Positions 44,596-53,900 are shown, counted from the first letter of the stretch. The stretch is DNA of 64,000 nucleotides from JAFAGX01 sp963759875 (GCA_963759875.1 CAVXBB010000015.1:434001-498000), one strand, 5' to 3'. Program-made: numbers and translations. Notes: a model not told the origin generated them from the sequence alone.

Positions 44596-45444
44596 TTGTT
44601 TCCTTCGCTTGTCTCCGGTGTTCACGACGTTGCTGCTGCCTTGTTCGCTACGTTGTTTCCCTCGAATTGCCGCATTTGTGGGACCCCACTCCTGAATATT
44701 TCACGCCTTCCCGTATGTGATGAATGTCTTTTTTCCATGCATCCCATTAGCGATGGCCTTTGCGCGGTTTGTGGCGAGCGCGTGGTCCTTCATGCAGTCA
44801 CCGGCAATCAAGGTGAGATTCGGTGCGAACTGTGCCGGCGGGCTGAGCCTCCATACGTGAAGGCCGCCGCATATGGGAGCTACGAAGGCGGATTGCGAGA
44901 GCTGATTCACTTGCTTAAGTATGAGCAGATCAGGCCGGCGGCTAATGTTCTGGGTCGCATGCTGGCTGAAGCCATCGCGGATCTGACTCCCTCATTTGGA
45001 AATGTGAACGCAATAGTCGTACCCGTTCCATTGCATAGCAGAAAACTGCGGCAGCGGGGATTCAACCAGTCAGAGCTAATCGCGCGAGCCGCGCTGAAGG
45101 CCATGCACGCGGGTACTCGATTCGAGCTGAATCCCGCGTTGCTCCAACGCTGTCGCGAAACGCAATCACAAATTGGACTGTCGCGTCACCAGCGCCGCGA
45201 GAACATGCGCGGGGCTTTTGTTGTAAGCAAACCAGAGTACGTCTCCGGGCGCGAAGTCTTGCTGGTGGATGATGTATTTACCACAGGCACCACAGCTTCC
45301 GAGTGCGCGCGTGTGCTACGCCGCGCAGGAGCATCTAAGGTGTGGGTAGCTACCGTTGCTCGTACATTGAAGGCAGATGCGCAGGTTGCCCAGCCCGAAA
45401 TAAAGGCAGAAGAAGCGAGCATGGCGATGGCAGCCGCAGGATAA
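44596..45444 (+). CDS. ComF-family phosphoribosyltransferase-like protein
   Basis: A 282-residue protein. An N-terminal zinc finger (NCRICGTPL and VCDECLFSM) is followed by CAVCGERV and CELCRRAEPP. The core follows: AAYGSYEGGLRELIHLLKYE, PVPLHSRKLRQRGFNQSELI and the phosphoribosyl-binding loop EVLLVDDVFTTGTTASECAR. This is the ComF/GntX organisation, linked to DNA uptake and phosphoribosyl chemistry. Translation appears to start at a TTG at 44596; no ATG/GTG is available that keeps the first cysteines. The last 25 residues are a diverged Ala/Glu tail. Confidence 0.87.
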   Translation: MFPSLVSGVHDVAAALFATLFPSNCRICGTPLLNISRLPVCDECLFSMHPISDGLCAVCGERVVLHAVTGNQGEIRCELCRRAEPPYVKAAAYGSYEGGLRELIHLLKYEQIRPAANVLGRMLAEAIADLTPSFGNVNAIVVPVPLHSRKLRQRGFNQSELIARAALKAMHAGTRFELNPALLQRCRETQSQIGLSRHQRRENMRGAFVVSKPEYVSGREVLLVDDVFTTGTTASECARVLRRAGASKVWVATVARTLKADAQVAQPEIKAEEASMAMAAAG

Positions 45445-45451
45445 ACAAGTA

Positions 45452-45475
45452 GCGACAGCCGCTCTCGGCAGTCGC
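45452..45475. repeat. Intergenic palindrome, copy 2
   Basis: A near-perfect inverted repeat whose central 20 bases differ from the element at 17355-17376 at only one position (GACAGCCGCTCTCGGC followed by AGTC instead of TGTC). It again lies directly downstream of a gene (7 bp after the ComF stop). This placement suggests a terminator-like or REP-like dispersed element. Confidence 0.6.
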
Positions 45476-45513
45476 GCCGAGCCAACGCTCGGCGGTTGGA
45501 TGTAACGAAGTTT

Positions 45514-46119
45514 ATGTCAGGGAAGTGGCACAATTCGCCCAATCTGAACCGGCCTCAGACCGCAGCGGCAGCAGTAGGCGCAGTGCGGGTGGATACTGAC
45601 GGCCATGTGCTGCACGCCCCTGTGCTCGTACTGAACGCTTCCTATGAGCCCATCAACGTCTGTGCCGCGCGTCGGGCCATTGTCTTGGTTTTGAAGGGCG
45701 TGGCCATGACCGAGGAGGAGAACGGTCATTTCCTGCACGCCGCCCGCGTCGCCATGCGGTTGCCTTCGGTTATTCGATTACTCGAGTATCGCCGCATTCC
45801 TCACCAAAGTCGTGCCCTGTCCCGCAAGAATATCCTGCTGCGGGATCGCAATACTTGCCAGTATTGTGGAGAAGTTTTGCCGTCCAGCGAGCTAACACTT
45901 GATCACGTGACACCGCGTTCTCGCGGCGGCGCTTCTGCCTGGGAGAATCTTGTCGCCTGCTGCCATTCCTGCAATCGCCGCAAGGGCAATCAGCTTCCCG
46001 CCGAAGCCGGCATGAAGCTCATGCGCGAGCCGCGCGCATTCAACCTTCACACCAGCCGCCACATTATGCGCCTCATGGGTCGCTCAGACGATAAGTGGCG
46101 AAAATACCTCTTTTATTAG
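45514..46119 (+). CDS. HNH endonuclease family protein
   Basis: A 201-residue protein from ATG 45514 (TTG at 45496 also in frame). An N-terminal region with VLNASYEPINVCAARRAIVL precedes a C-terminal HNH domain with zinc-binding CQYCG and CHSCN pairs. The nuclease motif is LDHVTPRSRGGASAWENLV, with the His-Asn pair in place. It belongs to the widespread chromosomal HNH family encoded next to housekeeping genes; it is probably not a mobile-element nuclease. Role unknown. Confidence 0.9.
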   Translation: MSGKWHNSPNLNRPQTAAAAVGAVRVDTDGHVLHAPVLVLNASYEPINVCAARRAIVLVLKGVAMTEEENGHFLHAARVAMRLPSVIRLLEYRRIPHQSRALSRKNILLRDRNTCQYCGEVLPSSELTLDHVTPRSRGGASAWENLVACCHSCNRRKGNQLPAEAGMKLMREPRAFNLHTSRHIMRLMGRSDDKWRKYLFY

Positions 46120-46269
46120 CCTCTTTTGCTTACCTGCATCGTCTGCCGGTCGTTCGTCCTTCGCAAGACCGCGACTTTGCATTGCTAAGGGGCCAACGAC
46201 GAAGGGCCAAGGACGCCTTCTGACTACGAGCCCCGCTCTGGAGCGTATAATCCCCGACACGGTAGTTCC

Positions 46270-48642
46270 ATGCTGCTCTCCCCCGGTGCCAAACTCGGAA
46301 GCTACGAGATCGTCGGGAGCATCGGAGCCGGCGGGGTTGGCGAAGTTTATCGCGCGCGCGATACCCTGCTCAAGCGAGACGTAGCTATCAAAATTTTGGC
46401 CGGATCTTTCTTGCAGGATCCGGAGAAATTGCGCCAGTTCCGGCAAGAGGCTGAAGCCGCGGCCGCTCTCAACCATCCCAATATTCTTTCTATCCACCAT
46501 ATTGGCGAGCAGGATGGTGTGCCCTACATCGTGATGGAGTTGCTGCGCGGAAAGAACTTACGCGACTATCAGGGCTCGGCTGCGCTGCCCTATCCGAAGG
46601 CATTGAATTTTGCTCTGCAGGTTGCGTGCGGACTTGCTGCGGCCCATGCCAAACGAGTTGTCCATCGCGATCTTAAACCGGACAATTTGTTTGTTACTGA
46701 CGATAACTGCGTCAAGATTCTCGACTTTGGACTTGCGGAGTTGATGCCGCCCGAGCTTCCGATAGATGCTAATGCCCCCACGGATGAGTACACTGTGCAG
46801 CCGGGCAAGGTCATTGGCACCCTTCGTTACATGTCGCCCGAGCAGGTCCGCGGCCAACGTGCGGATGCCCGCTCCGATATTTTCGCGTTCGGCGCAATTT
46901 TGTACGAGATGCTGGCTGGCAAAAGGGCGTTTCAGGGGGAAACCTATGCTGACACGATAGCTGCGATTATGAGGGAAAATCCGGCGCCGTTATCGCAGTG
47001 TGTTCCTCAGGTCCCGCCCGGTTTGGAGAGGATTGTGATCCGGTGTTTGGAGAAGAATCCCGACCGTCGTTTCCAGGCGGCATCAGACTTGGCTTTTGCC
47101 TTGGAGGAATTGACCGATACTGCCGGCGCCTTGCGCACGATGCCTCTGCCGATCCGGCCTAAATCCCGCATGGTCGCCTCCGCTACCATTTGGGTTTCGG
47201 CAGCCCTGCTCGTTATGACATTGTTGAGTTTGTGGTTGTGGCGCTCCCGTCCTTCCTTTCGCAGCGCCGCGGAGATCCGATCCATCGCCGTGTTGCCTTT
47301 TCAAAACCTGTCCGATCCAAATCAGGATTACTTCGTTGAGGGAATGACGGACGAGTTGACAACGGAACTGGCCGACATTCACGCGCTGCGCGTCGTGTCA
47401 CGAACCTCCGCCATGCGCTACAAGGCGGCCACAAAGACCCTTCCAGAGATCGCACAGGATTTACGTGTCGATGGCGTGATTGAAGGTTCTGTGTTGCTCT
47501 CGGGCGGAACGGTACGCATTATCGCCCAATTAGTGGAGGCACGATCTGACAAGCAACTGTGGGCGCACAGCTACACGCGCGAACTGAACGACATTGTGCA
47601 GTTGCAAGGCGAGATTGCTCACGACATCGCGCAGGAGATCCGTATCGCTGTCACGCCGCAGGAGCAACAGAAACTCGCAAGCTCTCCAGCGGTGAGCCCG
47701 GAGGTGCACGAAGCCTACCTGAAGGGACGCTATCATCTAAATCAAGGAACCGAAGATCAGCTTCGTCTCGCGAAGAATTATTTTGAGCAGGCGGTCAAAG
47801 AGGACCCGCAATACGCTCCCGCCTACGCTGGCTTGGCGGACTACTACTGGCTCACAAATGCATTGCCGGCAAACGTCACTATCCCCGCAGAGAAGGAATA
47901 TGCGGTGAAAGCGCTCGCGCTCGACGACAACTTGTCCGATGCGCATGCCACCCTGGCAGAGGTCAAGTACTATGGCGATTGGGACTGGCCAGGTGCGGCT
48001 GCAGAGTTTCAGCGCGCGATCGAGTTAAGTCCGAACGATGCGGAGTCGCACCGCAGGTATTCTGCATTCCTATCTGAAATGGGCAATCACGAGGAAGCCT
48101 TGGCCCAGATCCAAACTGCGCTGGAGTTGGACCCAGTTTCTGTAATCACAAATGTCAGTGCCGGCTGGACGTTCTATTACGCTCGCAAGTACGACCGTGC
48201 CATGCAGCAGTGCCGTGCCGCGCTGGAACTGGATTCCCAATCACTTTCGGCCCACGAGTGCATTGGCTCGGTAGCTATCGAAAAAGGCTTGCCGGAACTG
48301 GCGATTGAGCAATGTCGCTGGGTAGCCACCGCTTCCGGCAATGATCCGCTACGACTGGAGGGGCTTGGTCGTGCCTACGCGAGGGCTGGAAAGGCGGCGG
48401 ATGCACAAAGCATTGCTACGGAACTGAGCAACGCCGCTAAGTCCCATTATGTGCCGCCGTACTTCTTAGCCTCGGTGTATGCGGCGCTGGGTGACAAGGA
48501 CGCCGCATTCCTGTGGCTGGAACGGGCGTACCAGCAGCATGATGCATACCTGCCACGGCTGAAAGTCGAGCCGGCTCTGGATACGCTGCGGTCGGATTCG
48601 CGATTTGCCGAACTGCTTCGGCGCATGAAACTGCCATCCTAG
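46270..48642 (+). CDS. Ser/Thr protein kinase with FlgO/TolB-like and TPR extracellular domains
   Basis: A 790-residue membrane receptor-like kinase. Residues 10-280 form a PknB-type kinase: glycine loop GSIGAGGVGEVY, ATP-binding Lys41 (VAIKIL), catalytic HRDLKPDN (132-139), DFG at 152-154, and the activation-loop end MSPEQVRG. A single membrane helix (about 302-324) follows. An exported domain comes next with IAVLPFQNLSDPNQDYFVEG and GVIEGSVLLSGGTVRI, typical of the FlgO/TolB-like module seen in CadC-type and adenylate-cyclase-linked proteins, then at least five TPRs (about 470-780). This architecture is common in Acidobacteriota. Signals and substrates are unknown. Confidence 0.92.
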   Translation: MLLSPGAKLGSYEIVGSIGAGGVGEVYRARDTLLKRDVAIKILAGSFLQDPEKLRQFRQEAEAAAALNHPNILSIHHIGEQDGVPYIVMELLRGKNLRDYQGSAALPYPKALNFALQVACGLAAAHAKRVVHRDLKPDNLFVTDDNCVKILDFGLAELMPPELPIDANAPTDEYTVQPGKVIGTLRYMSPEQVRGQRADARSDIFAFGAILYEMLAGKRAFQGETYADTIAAIMRENPAPLSQCVPQVPPGLERIVIRCLEKNPDRRFQAASDLAFALEELTDTAGALRTMPLPIRPKSRMVASATIWVSAALLVMTLLSLWLWRSRPSFRSAAEIRSIAVLPFQNLSDPNQDYFVEGMTDELTTELADIHALRVVSRTSAMRYKAATKTLPEIAQDLRVDGVIEGSVLLSGGTVRIIAQLVEARSDKQLWAHSYTRELNDIVQLQGEIAHDIAQEIRIAVTPQEQQKLASSPAVSPEVHEAYLKGRYHLNQGTEDQLRLAKNYFEQAVKEDPQYAPAYAGLADYYWLTNALPANVTIPAEKEYAVKALALDDNLSDAHATLAEVKYYGDWDWPGAAAEFQRAIELSPNDAESHRRYSAFLSEMGNHEEALAQIQTALELDPVSVITNVSAGWTFYYARKYDRAMQQCRAALELDSQSLSAHECIGSVAIEKGLPELAIEQCRWVATASGNDPLRLEGLGRAYARAGKAADAQSIATELSNAAKSHYVPPYFLASVYAALGDKDAAFLWLERAYQQHDAYLPRLKVEPALDTLRSDSRFAELLRRMKLPS

Positions 48643-48707
48643 AGCACGCCGCAGTATCAGCCTCGAAGGTCAGCTTAGCTAGGGTGTGGAACCGTCATCT
48701 TGCCGCT

Positions 48708-49040
48708 TCACTTTGCTGTCTCCAACTGGGGCAAAGCAGCAACAAAAATTGTGCTCGAATGCCCGTGGCCTACGGTCAGGATCCATTCACGCGGCTCCGG
48801 TTGTTGTTCGACGGATGACAAAGTCACCCATGGCCCGGCAACGATCACGTCTTTCGAGAAGATCTTGTGGGCGTTAAGGAAGTTCATGAAACCCTTTGGA
48901 TTATTGAAGAATCTGCGATACGCATCGTTGGTCACCCGCAGGAGAATTGTTTGCGGAAAAACATCGTCGCCATTCAATTCCCAGACCTTTAACACAGGTA
49001 TCCCCTCGGCCGTCTCCCACTTTATGGCTTCTTTGCGCAT
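48708..49040 (-). CDS. Hypothetical protein (110 aa)
   Basis: A 110-residue protein preceded by a good ribosome-binding site (AGGGGAGG), which supports the ATG at 49040. Segments with strand-like alternation (GIPVLKVWELNGDDVFPQTI, DVIVAGPWVTLSSVEQ, WILTVGHGHSSTIFVAALP) suggest a compact alpha/beta fold. No family is recognised and there are no catalytic motifs. It lies between the Ser/Thr kinase gene and a secreted-protein gene, convergent with the kinase. Confidence 0.65.
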   Translation of the reverse strand: MRKEAIKWETAEGIPVLKVWELNGDDVFPQTILLRVTNDAYRRFFNNPKGFMNFLNAHKIFSKDVIVAGPWVTLSSVEQQPEPREWILTVGHGHSSTIFVAALPQLETAK

Positions 49041-49131
49041 AGAGCCTCCCCTTTGGCGGCAGTGCCAAAAATAGGTATGCGCGCTTGCGGGACTTATGTC
49101 AAGTTCAGTCCAGAGTTGCCGGTTAGATCAG

Positions 49132-49968
49132 CTACCGGGGTGTCTGTGGCTTCTCGGTTTGCTCGCCTTTGGGAATTTCCTTGCCCTGATACGTGATCCT
49201 GATGTTGGAGCCAAACCGCTTGTAATTGGTGTACTTCACGATCTCGCGAATCTTCACGTCCTGTGTCGAGAAATGAAGCGTGTCGTCGGCCCTTGTATAG
49301 GTAGGAAACCAGTATTTGCCGTCCACCTGCTGGCGCCAGGTGGTAAATTTCGGAAACAAATTCTCGTCGCCGCGGCCTTTCTTGGCGCGCTTTTCGGGCA
49401 CCATCTGTCCATAAGTCTTCACGATTTGTAAATCGTGATCATCCACCCAGATTCGCCCTTGGAAGTAGCGCTTATTCTTCTCGATCTGCTTGGGAGCGAT
49501 GTCGAACACGTAGCAATGCAACTCGTCTTCCTGTTGCTGTCCCGCATAAATGACGTTGTACTGGCCGATTTCGTCGCTGGTCAGCACCATGGGAAATCCA
49601 TTCTCTAGATCGTCGAAGTCTTCGCGCGTCATCCCGATGCGGGTTAGACTCGGCAACGGCGCAAACACGACGTTTTTCACGCGCCGTCCATGGTCGTCAA
49701 AACTTACGTCGAACACTTCCTGAAATTCCCCGTCTACCGTGTCGCCGTCAAGGGTTTCCATCTTGGCCGACTCGCGATAGCCGTACTGGTCGTAGGCCTC
49801 TTTGAATTCCTTTTCCTTGGCCGAGAACTGCTGGATGATCTGCTCAGGCGTAATGCCCTTCGGCTGGGAGGTGTCGAGCGGACCTTCGTCACCAAAACTC
49901 TGAGTCGTTATCAGAGCGCAAAACATACAAACTGCAGCCAACCACAATGCGGGGCGGTAATGCTTCAT
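49132..49968 (-). CDS. Secreted outer-membrane lipoprotein-sorting-like protein
   Basis: A 278-residue protein from ATG 49968 with a signal peptide (YRPALWLAAVCMFCALITTQSFG). The mature part has ITPEQIIQQFSAKEKEFKEA at its start, then a series of beta-strands (KNVVFAPLPSLTRIGMT, NVIYAGQQQEDELHCYVFDI, RYFQGRIWVDDHDLQIVKTY). This resembles the LolA/LolB-like or MucB-like half-barrel found in many Acidobacteriota proteins. The resemblance is by pattern only. A function in lipoprotein or lipid handling is a guess. Confidence 0.75.
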   Translation of the reverse strand: MKHYRPALWLAAVCMFCALITTQSFGDEGPLDTSQPKGITPEQIIQQFSAKEKEFKEAYDQYGYRESAKMETLDGDTVDGEFQEVFDVSFDDHGRRVKNVVFAPLPSLTRIGMTREDFDDLENGFPMVLTSDEIGQYNVIYAGQQQEDELHCYVFDIAPKQIEKNKRYFQGRIWVDDHDLQIVKTYGQMVPEKRAKKGRGDENLFPKFTTWRQQVDGKYWFPTYTRADDTLHFSTQDVKIREIVKYTNYKRFGSNIRITYQGKEIPKGEQTEKPQTPR

Positions 49969-50134
49969 GAGAGTAGTGTAACGGAATCCGCAGGCAGAGA
50001 GTTGCGCTGCTTGCATCCTACAAGGTTAGAGTGCAGGGCAGCGCGGCTGGTTGCCGGGAATTCGCTACCGCCGACCGCCGCAAATACCTACTCGGGCTTT
50101 TGGACCATCAACGTTGTAAGATGGCAATTTATCC

Positions 50135-51394
50135 ATGTCTTCCAGCGCGCGAATCGATACATCCCGGCAGGTAAGCGTTCAGCAGGCAATCGCGCGCCTG
50201 GCTGATTCGCCACAGGTTCGTGCAGCTTGGGTATGGTTCCGCGCGCAAGAGGCGCAGCTTGCGAAATGGCAGCTCGAGGTGGCCGGTATTCCGGCGCCTC
50301 CATTCGGAGAGACTGCGCGAGGCGAATGGCTGAGGGCGCGTTTTCAAGAACTAGGCCTGCAAAACGTTCACGGCGATGAAGTAGGAAACGTCTTCGGCAT
50401 CCTGCCCGGCAGCGGCAACGAATTCATTTCGCTCAGCGCTCATATAGACACCGTTTTTCCCGCGGGCACGCCGTTGAACGTCCGCCAGCAAGGCAATCGC
50501 CTCTACGGACCGGGAGTATCTGACAATGGCGCCGGCGTAACCGCGTTGCTGGCGATTGCGGGGGCGCTGCGATCCGCCCGCATTTCGCTGAGTGCGCCCA
50601 TCGTTTTTGTGGGTAACGTTGGTGAAGAAGGGGAAGGCGATCTGCGCGGAATGCGCCATATCTTTTCCACTCCGCCCTGGAAAGATTCGATTCGCTACAG
50701 CCTGGTTCTCGACGGTGCCGGGTCTGACACGATCGTGGCCGAGGCCCTTGGCAGCCGACGTTTTGAAGTAATCGTTCGCGGCCCTGGCGGCCATTCCTGG
50801 AGCGACTTCGGCGCTCCTAACCCAATTCTGGTGCTCGCCCGCGCTTTGAACGTTTTTGCGCACACCCCGGTCCCATCATCTCCAAAAACAACTTTCAACG
50901 TGGGCGTTATTCGCGGAGGTACTTCGGTGAATTCCATCCCGGAATCCGCCAGCATGCGCATTGACATCCGTTCAACATCCATGGCTGAAATGGAACGGCT
51001 TGAGTCTTCTTTGCGGCACGCGCTCAATCTGGCAATTGACGATGAAACCGAGGCCAGCGAACGTTACGGCAACTCGCACCGCCGCTTGTCGGATCTTACT
51101 CACGAATTGGTTCCCATCGGAAGTCGTCCGGCGGGAGAACTGGATCTAAATGCGCGCATTCTGAACGTGCTTCGTGCCGTCGATGCGCACTTAGGAAATG
51201 CCGCGCAAATTCAGCGTGCCTCCACTGATGCCAACATCCCCATGTCCCTTGGCCGGGAAGCGGTAGCTATTGGCGGAGGCGGCGTGGGCGGTGGTGCTCA
51301 CACTCTGCAGGAGTGGTTCGATGCCACCGGCCGGGAACTTGGGCTCAAGAGAATTTTGCTGACGGTGCTCGGATTGGCGGGTCTGGCCGAATAA
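50135..51394 (+). CDS. M20/M25/M40-family zinc peptidase (peptidase T-like)
   Basis: A 419-residue cytoplasmic co-catalytic metallopeptidase. Ligands and catalytic residues are visible: His-Asp in SLSAHIDTVFPAG, Asp in YGPGVSDNGAG, Glu-Glu in GNVGEEGEGDLRGMRH, Asp in LVLDGAGSD, and a C-terminal His in GGGGVGGGAHTLQEWFDATG. The dimerisation domain starts near RGPGGHSWSDFGAPNP. It removes N-terminal amino acids or cleaves small peptides. The stop is one base from the end of the convergent pqqE gene. Confidence 0.9.
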   Translation: MSSSARIDTSRQVSVQQAIARLADSPQVRAAWVWFRAQEAQLAKWQLEVAGIPAPPFGETARGEWLRARFQELGLQNVHGDEVGNVFGILPGSGNEFISLSAHIDTVFPAGTPLNVRQQGNRLYGPGVSDNGAGVTALLAIAGALRSARISLSAPIVFVGNVGEEGEGDLRGMRHIFSTPPWKDSIRYSLVLDGAGSDTIVAEALGSRRFEVIVRGPGGHSWSDFGAPNPILVLARALNVFAHTPVPSSPKTTFNVGVIRGGTSVNSIPESASMRIDIRSTSMAEMERLESSLRHALNLAIDDETEASERYGNSHRRLSDLTHELVPIGSRPAGELDLNARILNVLRAVDAHLGNAAQIQRASTDANIPMSLGREAVAIGGGGVGGGAHTLQEWFDATGRELGLKRILLTVLGLAGLAE

Positions 51395-51395
51395 G

Positions 51396-52499
51396 CTAGC
51401 GAGGGTTTGGCCGGTACACCCAGCCATTCATATTCGGAGCTGCCGGGGTCGGGGGACTCGTCTCATTAACCCGGACGAGAATCTTATCGACCAATTCCCG
51501 CGATGGCGCGAGCGAGCACACCGGGTCTGTGGCTGCAGCATCGCCCGTCAGCAACAATGCCTGGCACCGGCATCCGCCAAAATCTTCTGCGCGGTGATCA
51601 CAACTGCGGCACGGCTCTGGCATCCATTCCTCGCCGCGGAATTTGTTGAACGCACTTGAGTCGTTCCATATCCACTCCAGCGAATGTTCGCGAACATTAT
51701 CGAACGCGAGCCCCGGAATTACGGCCGCCGCGTGGCAGGGAAGTGCCTGCCCTGCGGGATCGACTAATATCACTCGCCGTCCCCATCCGCCCATGCAGGC
51801 TTTGGGAAAGCGAGCGTAATAGTCAGGCGCGACATAATCGATGCGCATTCGCCCATTAACGCGTTTCATCGCGGCTGCCACCGTTTGTTGAGCGGCTTCA
51901 ACCTGGGCGCGTGTGGGCAGCAGCTTTTCCTGATTCCGCAGCGCCCACCCATAGTACTGAACGTTGGCAACTTCCACCCGATCAGGGCCGAGTTCTTCAA
52001 TCATCGAAAGAATCTCCGCCAGATGATCCAGATTTTGGCGGTGTACTACCACGTTCACAGTGAAAGCCAGCTTGAACTGGCGAATCATCCGCGCAAGGTG
52101 CAGTTTTCGAACGTGACTGGGCGTCCCTGCAATCTCATCGGCCAGTTCTTCTCGCGATCCCTGAAAGCTGAGCTGGATGTGCTCGAGTCCAGCCTCCGCC
52201 AGGGACGCCAAACGGCTCTCCGAGAGCCCTATTCCAGACGTGATCAAATTAACGTATAGTCCAGCGGCTCGCGCGCGTCTGGTAAGTTCCCGAAGATCCG
52301 ACCGTGCCAGTGGCTCGCCGCCCGTGAAGTGCGCATGTAGAACGCCGAGCTTCCCAGCTTGCTCGAAAACGCGCACCCATTCTTCTGTCGAGAGCTCCGC
52401 CGCAGCGTTCTTCATCTCGAGGGGATTCGAGCAGTAGACGCAGTGCAGTGGGCAGCGGTGAGTGAGTTCTGCGATTAAAGCTAATGGACCAGTAGACAT
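51396..52499 (-). CDS. pqqE: PqqE, radical SAM enzyme of PQQ biosynthesis
   Basis: A 367-residue radical SAM protein. The SAM cluster motif is CPLHCVYCSNPLEM, with family segments HFTGGEPLARSDL, LYVNLITSGIGL and QLSFQGSREELADEI. The C-terminal SPASM-type cysteines are in CMGGWGRR and in EPCRSCDHRAEDFGGCRCQA. PqqE cross-links Glu and Tyr in the PqqA peptide in the first step of pyrroloquinoline quinone synthesis. It starts 5 bp after the pqqD stop, in the order pqqC-pqqD-pqqE. Confidence 0.95.
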   Translation of the reverse strand: MSTGPLALIAELTHRCPLHCVYCSNPLEMKNAAAELSTEEWVRVFEQAGKLGVLHAHFTGGEPLARSDLRELTRRARAAGLYVNLITSGIGLSESRLASLAEAGLEHIQLSFQGSREELADEIAGTPSHVRKLHLARMIRQFKLAFTVNVVVHRQNLDHLAEILSMIEELGPDRVEVANVQYYGWALRNQEKLLPTRAQVEAAQQTVAAAMKRVNGRMRIDYVAPDYYARFPKACMGGWGRRVILVDPAGQALPCHAAAVIPGLAFDNVREHSLEWIWNDSSAFNKFRGEEWMPEPCRSCDHRAEDFGGCRCQALLLTGDAAATDPVCSLAPSRELVDKILVRVNETSPPTPAAPNMNGWVYRPNPR

Positions 52500-52504
52500 G
52501 AAGC

Positions 52505-52783
52505 TTAGAAATCGATGATTCGTTTCTTATGCAATTGCTGCAGGAAAGTCGCAACCTCCTGCTCAATGCGCGCTGGTTCAGCGGCGTGATAAACCTTCTG
52601 CAACTCTTCTACGATCTGCTGAACAGTTTTTTGGCCATCGCAGCGCTCCAGAATGGCGCGCCCCGTGCCCTGCAAACGAATTGCACCTTCGGGAAACAGC
52701 ATCATTCGTTCTTCGCCGCTCGCCTCCGCCCACCGGCATCCCGTTGCTAAACGGGGCTGGCTTAGGCTTTCAAGCTGTGACAC
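52505..52783 (-). CDS. pqqD: PqqD, peptide chaperone of PQQ biosynthesis
   Basis: A 92-residue protein. The start is a GTG at 52783, one base after the pqqC stop (TGACGTG), which gives the normal PqqD length. Family landmarks are RLATGCRWAEASGEERMML, FPEGAIRLQGTGRAILERCD and VQQIVEELQKVY. PqqD binds the PqqA peptide and hands it to PqqE. Translation is coupled to pqqC upstream and pqqE downstream. Confidence 0.93.
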   Translation of the reverse strand: MSQLESLSQPRLATGCRWAEASGEERMMLFPEGAIRLQGTGRAILERCDGQKTVQQIVEELQKVYHAAEPARIEQEVATFLQQLHKKRIIDF

Positions 52784-52784
52784 G

Positions 52785-53546
52785 TCAGGCTTCCTCAGCA
52801 GGAATAAACGCTCCGGGCGGCGGCCACGCCGGCTGCACGTACGCGAAATAAAGCGCGTCGAGCTGTGCCCATAGAATGTCGCATTTCCGCCGTAATGCGC
52901 CAATCGCGGCTTCCTGCTCCGGGCGCGTGCGCGCGTGTTCCGCAACCCAATTGAAAGCGAAAGTCGCATCTTCCGGAGCTTGCGTCAAACGCGCGGTGAA
53001 GTAATCGAGCGCTCCGGAGAGCCACGGATAATGTTTTCGCAAAGCGTCCATTCGCAGCGCGATCAAATCACGCGAAAATAGCTCGGTCAGGGATGACGCG
53101 ACCGCTTCCAGAAAACTGCGGTTCCTCACCAGGTCCAAATAGGCGTCCACCGCATAGCGCGTTGCGGGCAGCACTCCTTCACCGTTACTAATCACCTCCC
53201 GCGACAGGCCCGTAGCCTGGCCGAGTTTGAGCCAACGCTCGATCCCGCCATTGCTGTTAGCGTCGCCATCGTGATCCAGAATTCGTTTACGCCAAGCCAC
53301 GCGAAAATCCCGGTCCTCACTGCGAGAGAGAATAATGGCATCCTTGATTGGAATTCGGCTCTGATAGTAGTAACGGTTGAGCGCCCACGCCTGCAGCTGG
53401 CTGCGCGTCAGCTTCCCCTCGTGCATCATCAGGTGAAAAGGATGCTGGTGGTGATAGCGCTCCCGCCCCACCTCTTGTAATCGCGCGCGCAATTCTTCTC
53501 TTGTAAGCACTTGCTCCTGACTGGCTGCTAAACCCTGCGCGGACAT
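52785..53546 (-). CDS. pqqC: PqqC, pyrroloquinoline-quinone synthase
   Basis: A 253-residue protein from ATG 53546. The PqqC core is GRERYHHQHPFHLMMHEGKL, then QLQAWALNRYYYQSRIPIKD, ILDHDGDANSNGGIERWLKL and the C-terminal helical bundle. Active-site His/Tyr/Arg residues fall in the first two segments. PqqC carries out the final ring closure and eight-electron oxidation to PQQ without a metal. It is the first gene of the visible pqqCDE unit. No pqqA or pqqB is found within the 170 bp upstream or elsewhere in the window. Confidence 0.95.
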   Translation of the reverse strand: MSAQGLAASQEQVLTREELRARLQEVGRERYHHQHPFHLMMHEGKLTRSQLQAWALNRYYYQSRIPIKDAIILSRSEDRDFRVAWRKRILDHDGDANSNGGIERWLKLGQATGLSREVISNGEGVLPATRYAVDAYLDLVRNRSFLEAVASSLTELFSRDLIALRMDALRKHYPWLSGALDYFTARLTQAPEDATFAFNWVAEHARTRPEQEAAIGALRRKCDILWAQLDALYFAYVQPAWPPPGAFIPAEEA

Positions 53547-53723
53547 AAATGATAATCCTCTGCCGTGGCGATCCTGTAGACGTCCGGGTCTACAGCACAA
53601 TCCGTACGGGCGCCGAAAACACTGGCAGCATCTAGTAAATCACCTAGTGGTTGGAATTTCCAGCAACAGGGCAGAATGATCAGGGTTCACAATGAGGTAA
53701 GTGCGGGGTGGCGAAGAAATAGT

Positions 53724-53900
53724 ATGAAACAGGGCAACGCGGTAATGCTGTTTGATGAAGCTCAGCTCTTCTACGCTGATGAGCAATATCCGAAGCCGGG
53801 CATCAGTGGCGGGCTGTTGAACGCGGCCATTATCTGGATACCGGTCTCCTCAGTCATGTGGGCAGGGATTATCTACACCGCAATGCGCCTGCTCCGATAG
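53724..53900 (+). CDS. Possible small membrane protein (58 aa)
   Basis: A short open frame with an N-terminal acidic part (AVMLFDEAQLFYADEQYP) and a single hydrophobic helix near the end (LLNAAIIWIPVSSVMWAGII). Its 3' end overlaps the convergent gene at 53850 by 51 bp. The ribosome-binding site is weak (GAAGAAA). It may be a real single-pass protein, but there is no supporting family evidence. Confidence 0.35.
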   Translation: MKQGNAVMLFDEAQLFYADEQYPKPGISGGLLNAAIIWIPVSSVMWAGIIYTAMRLLR

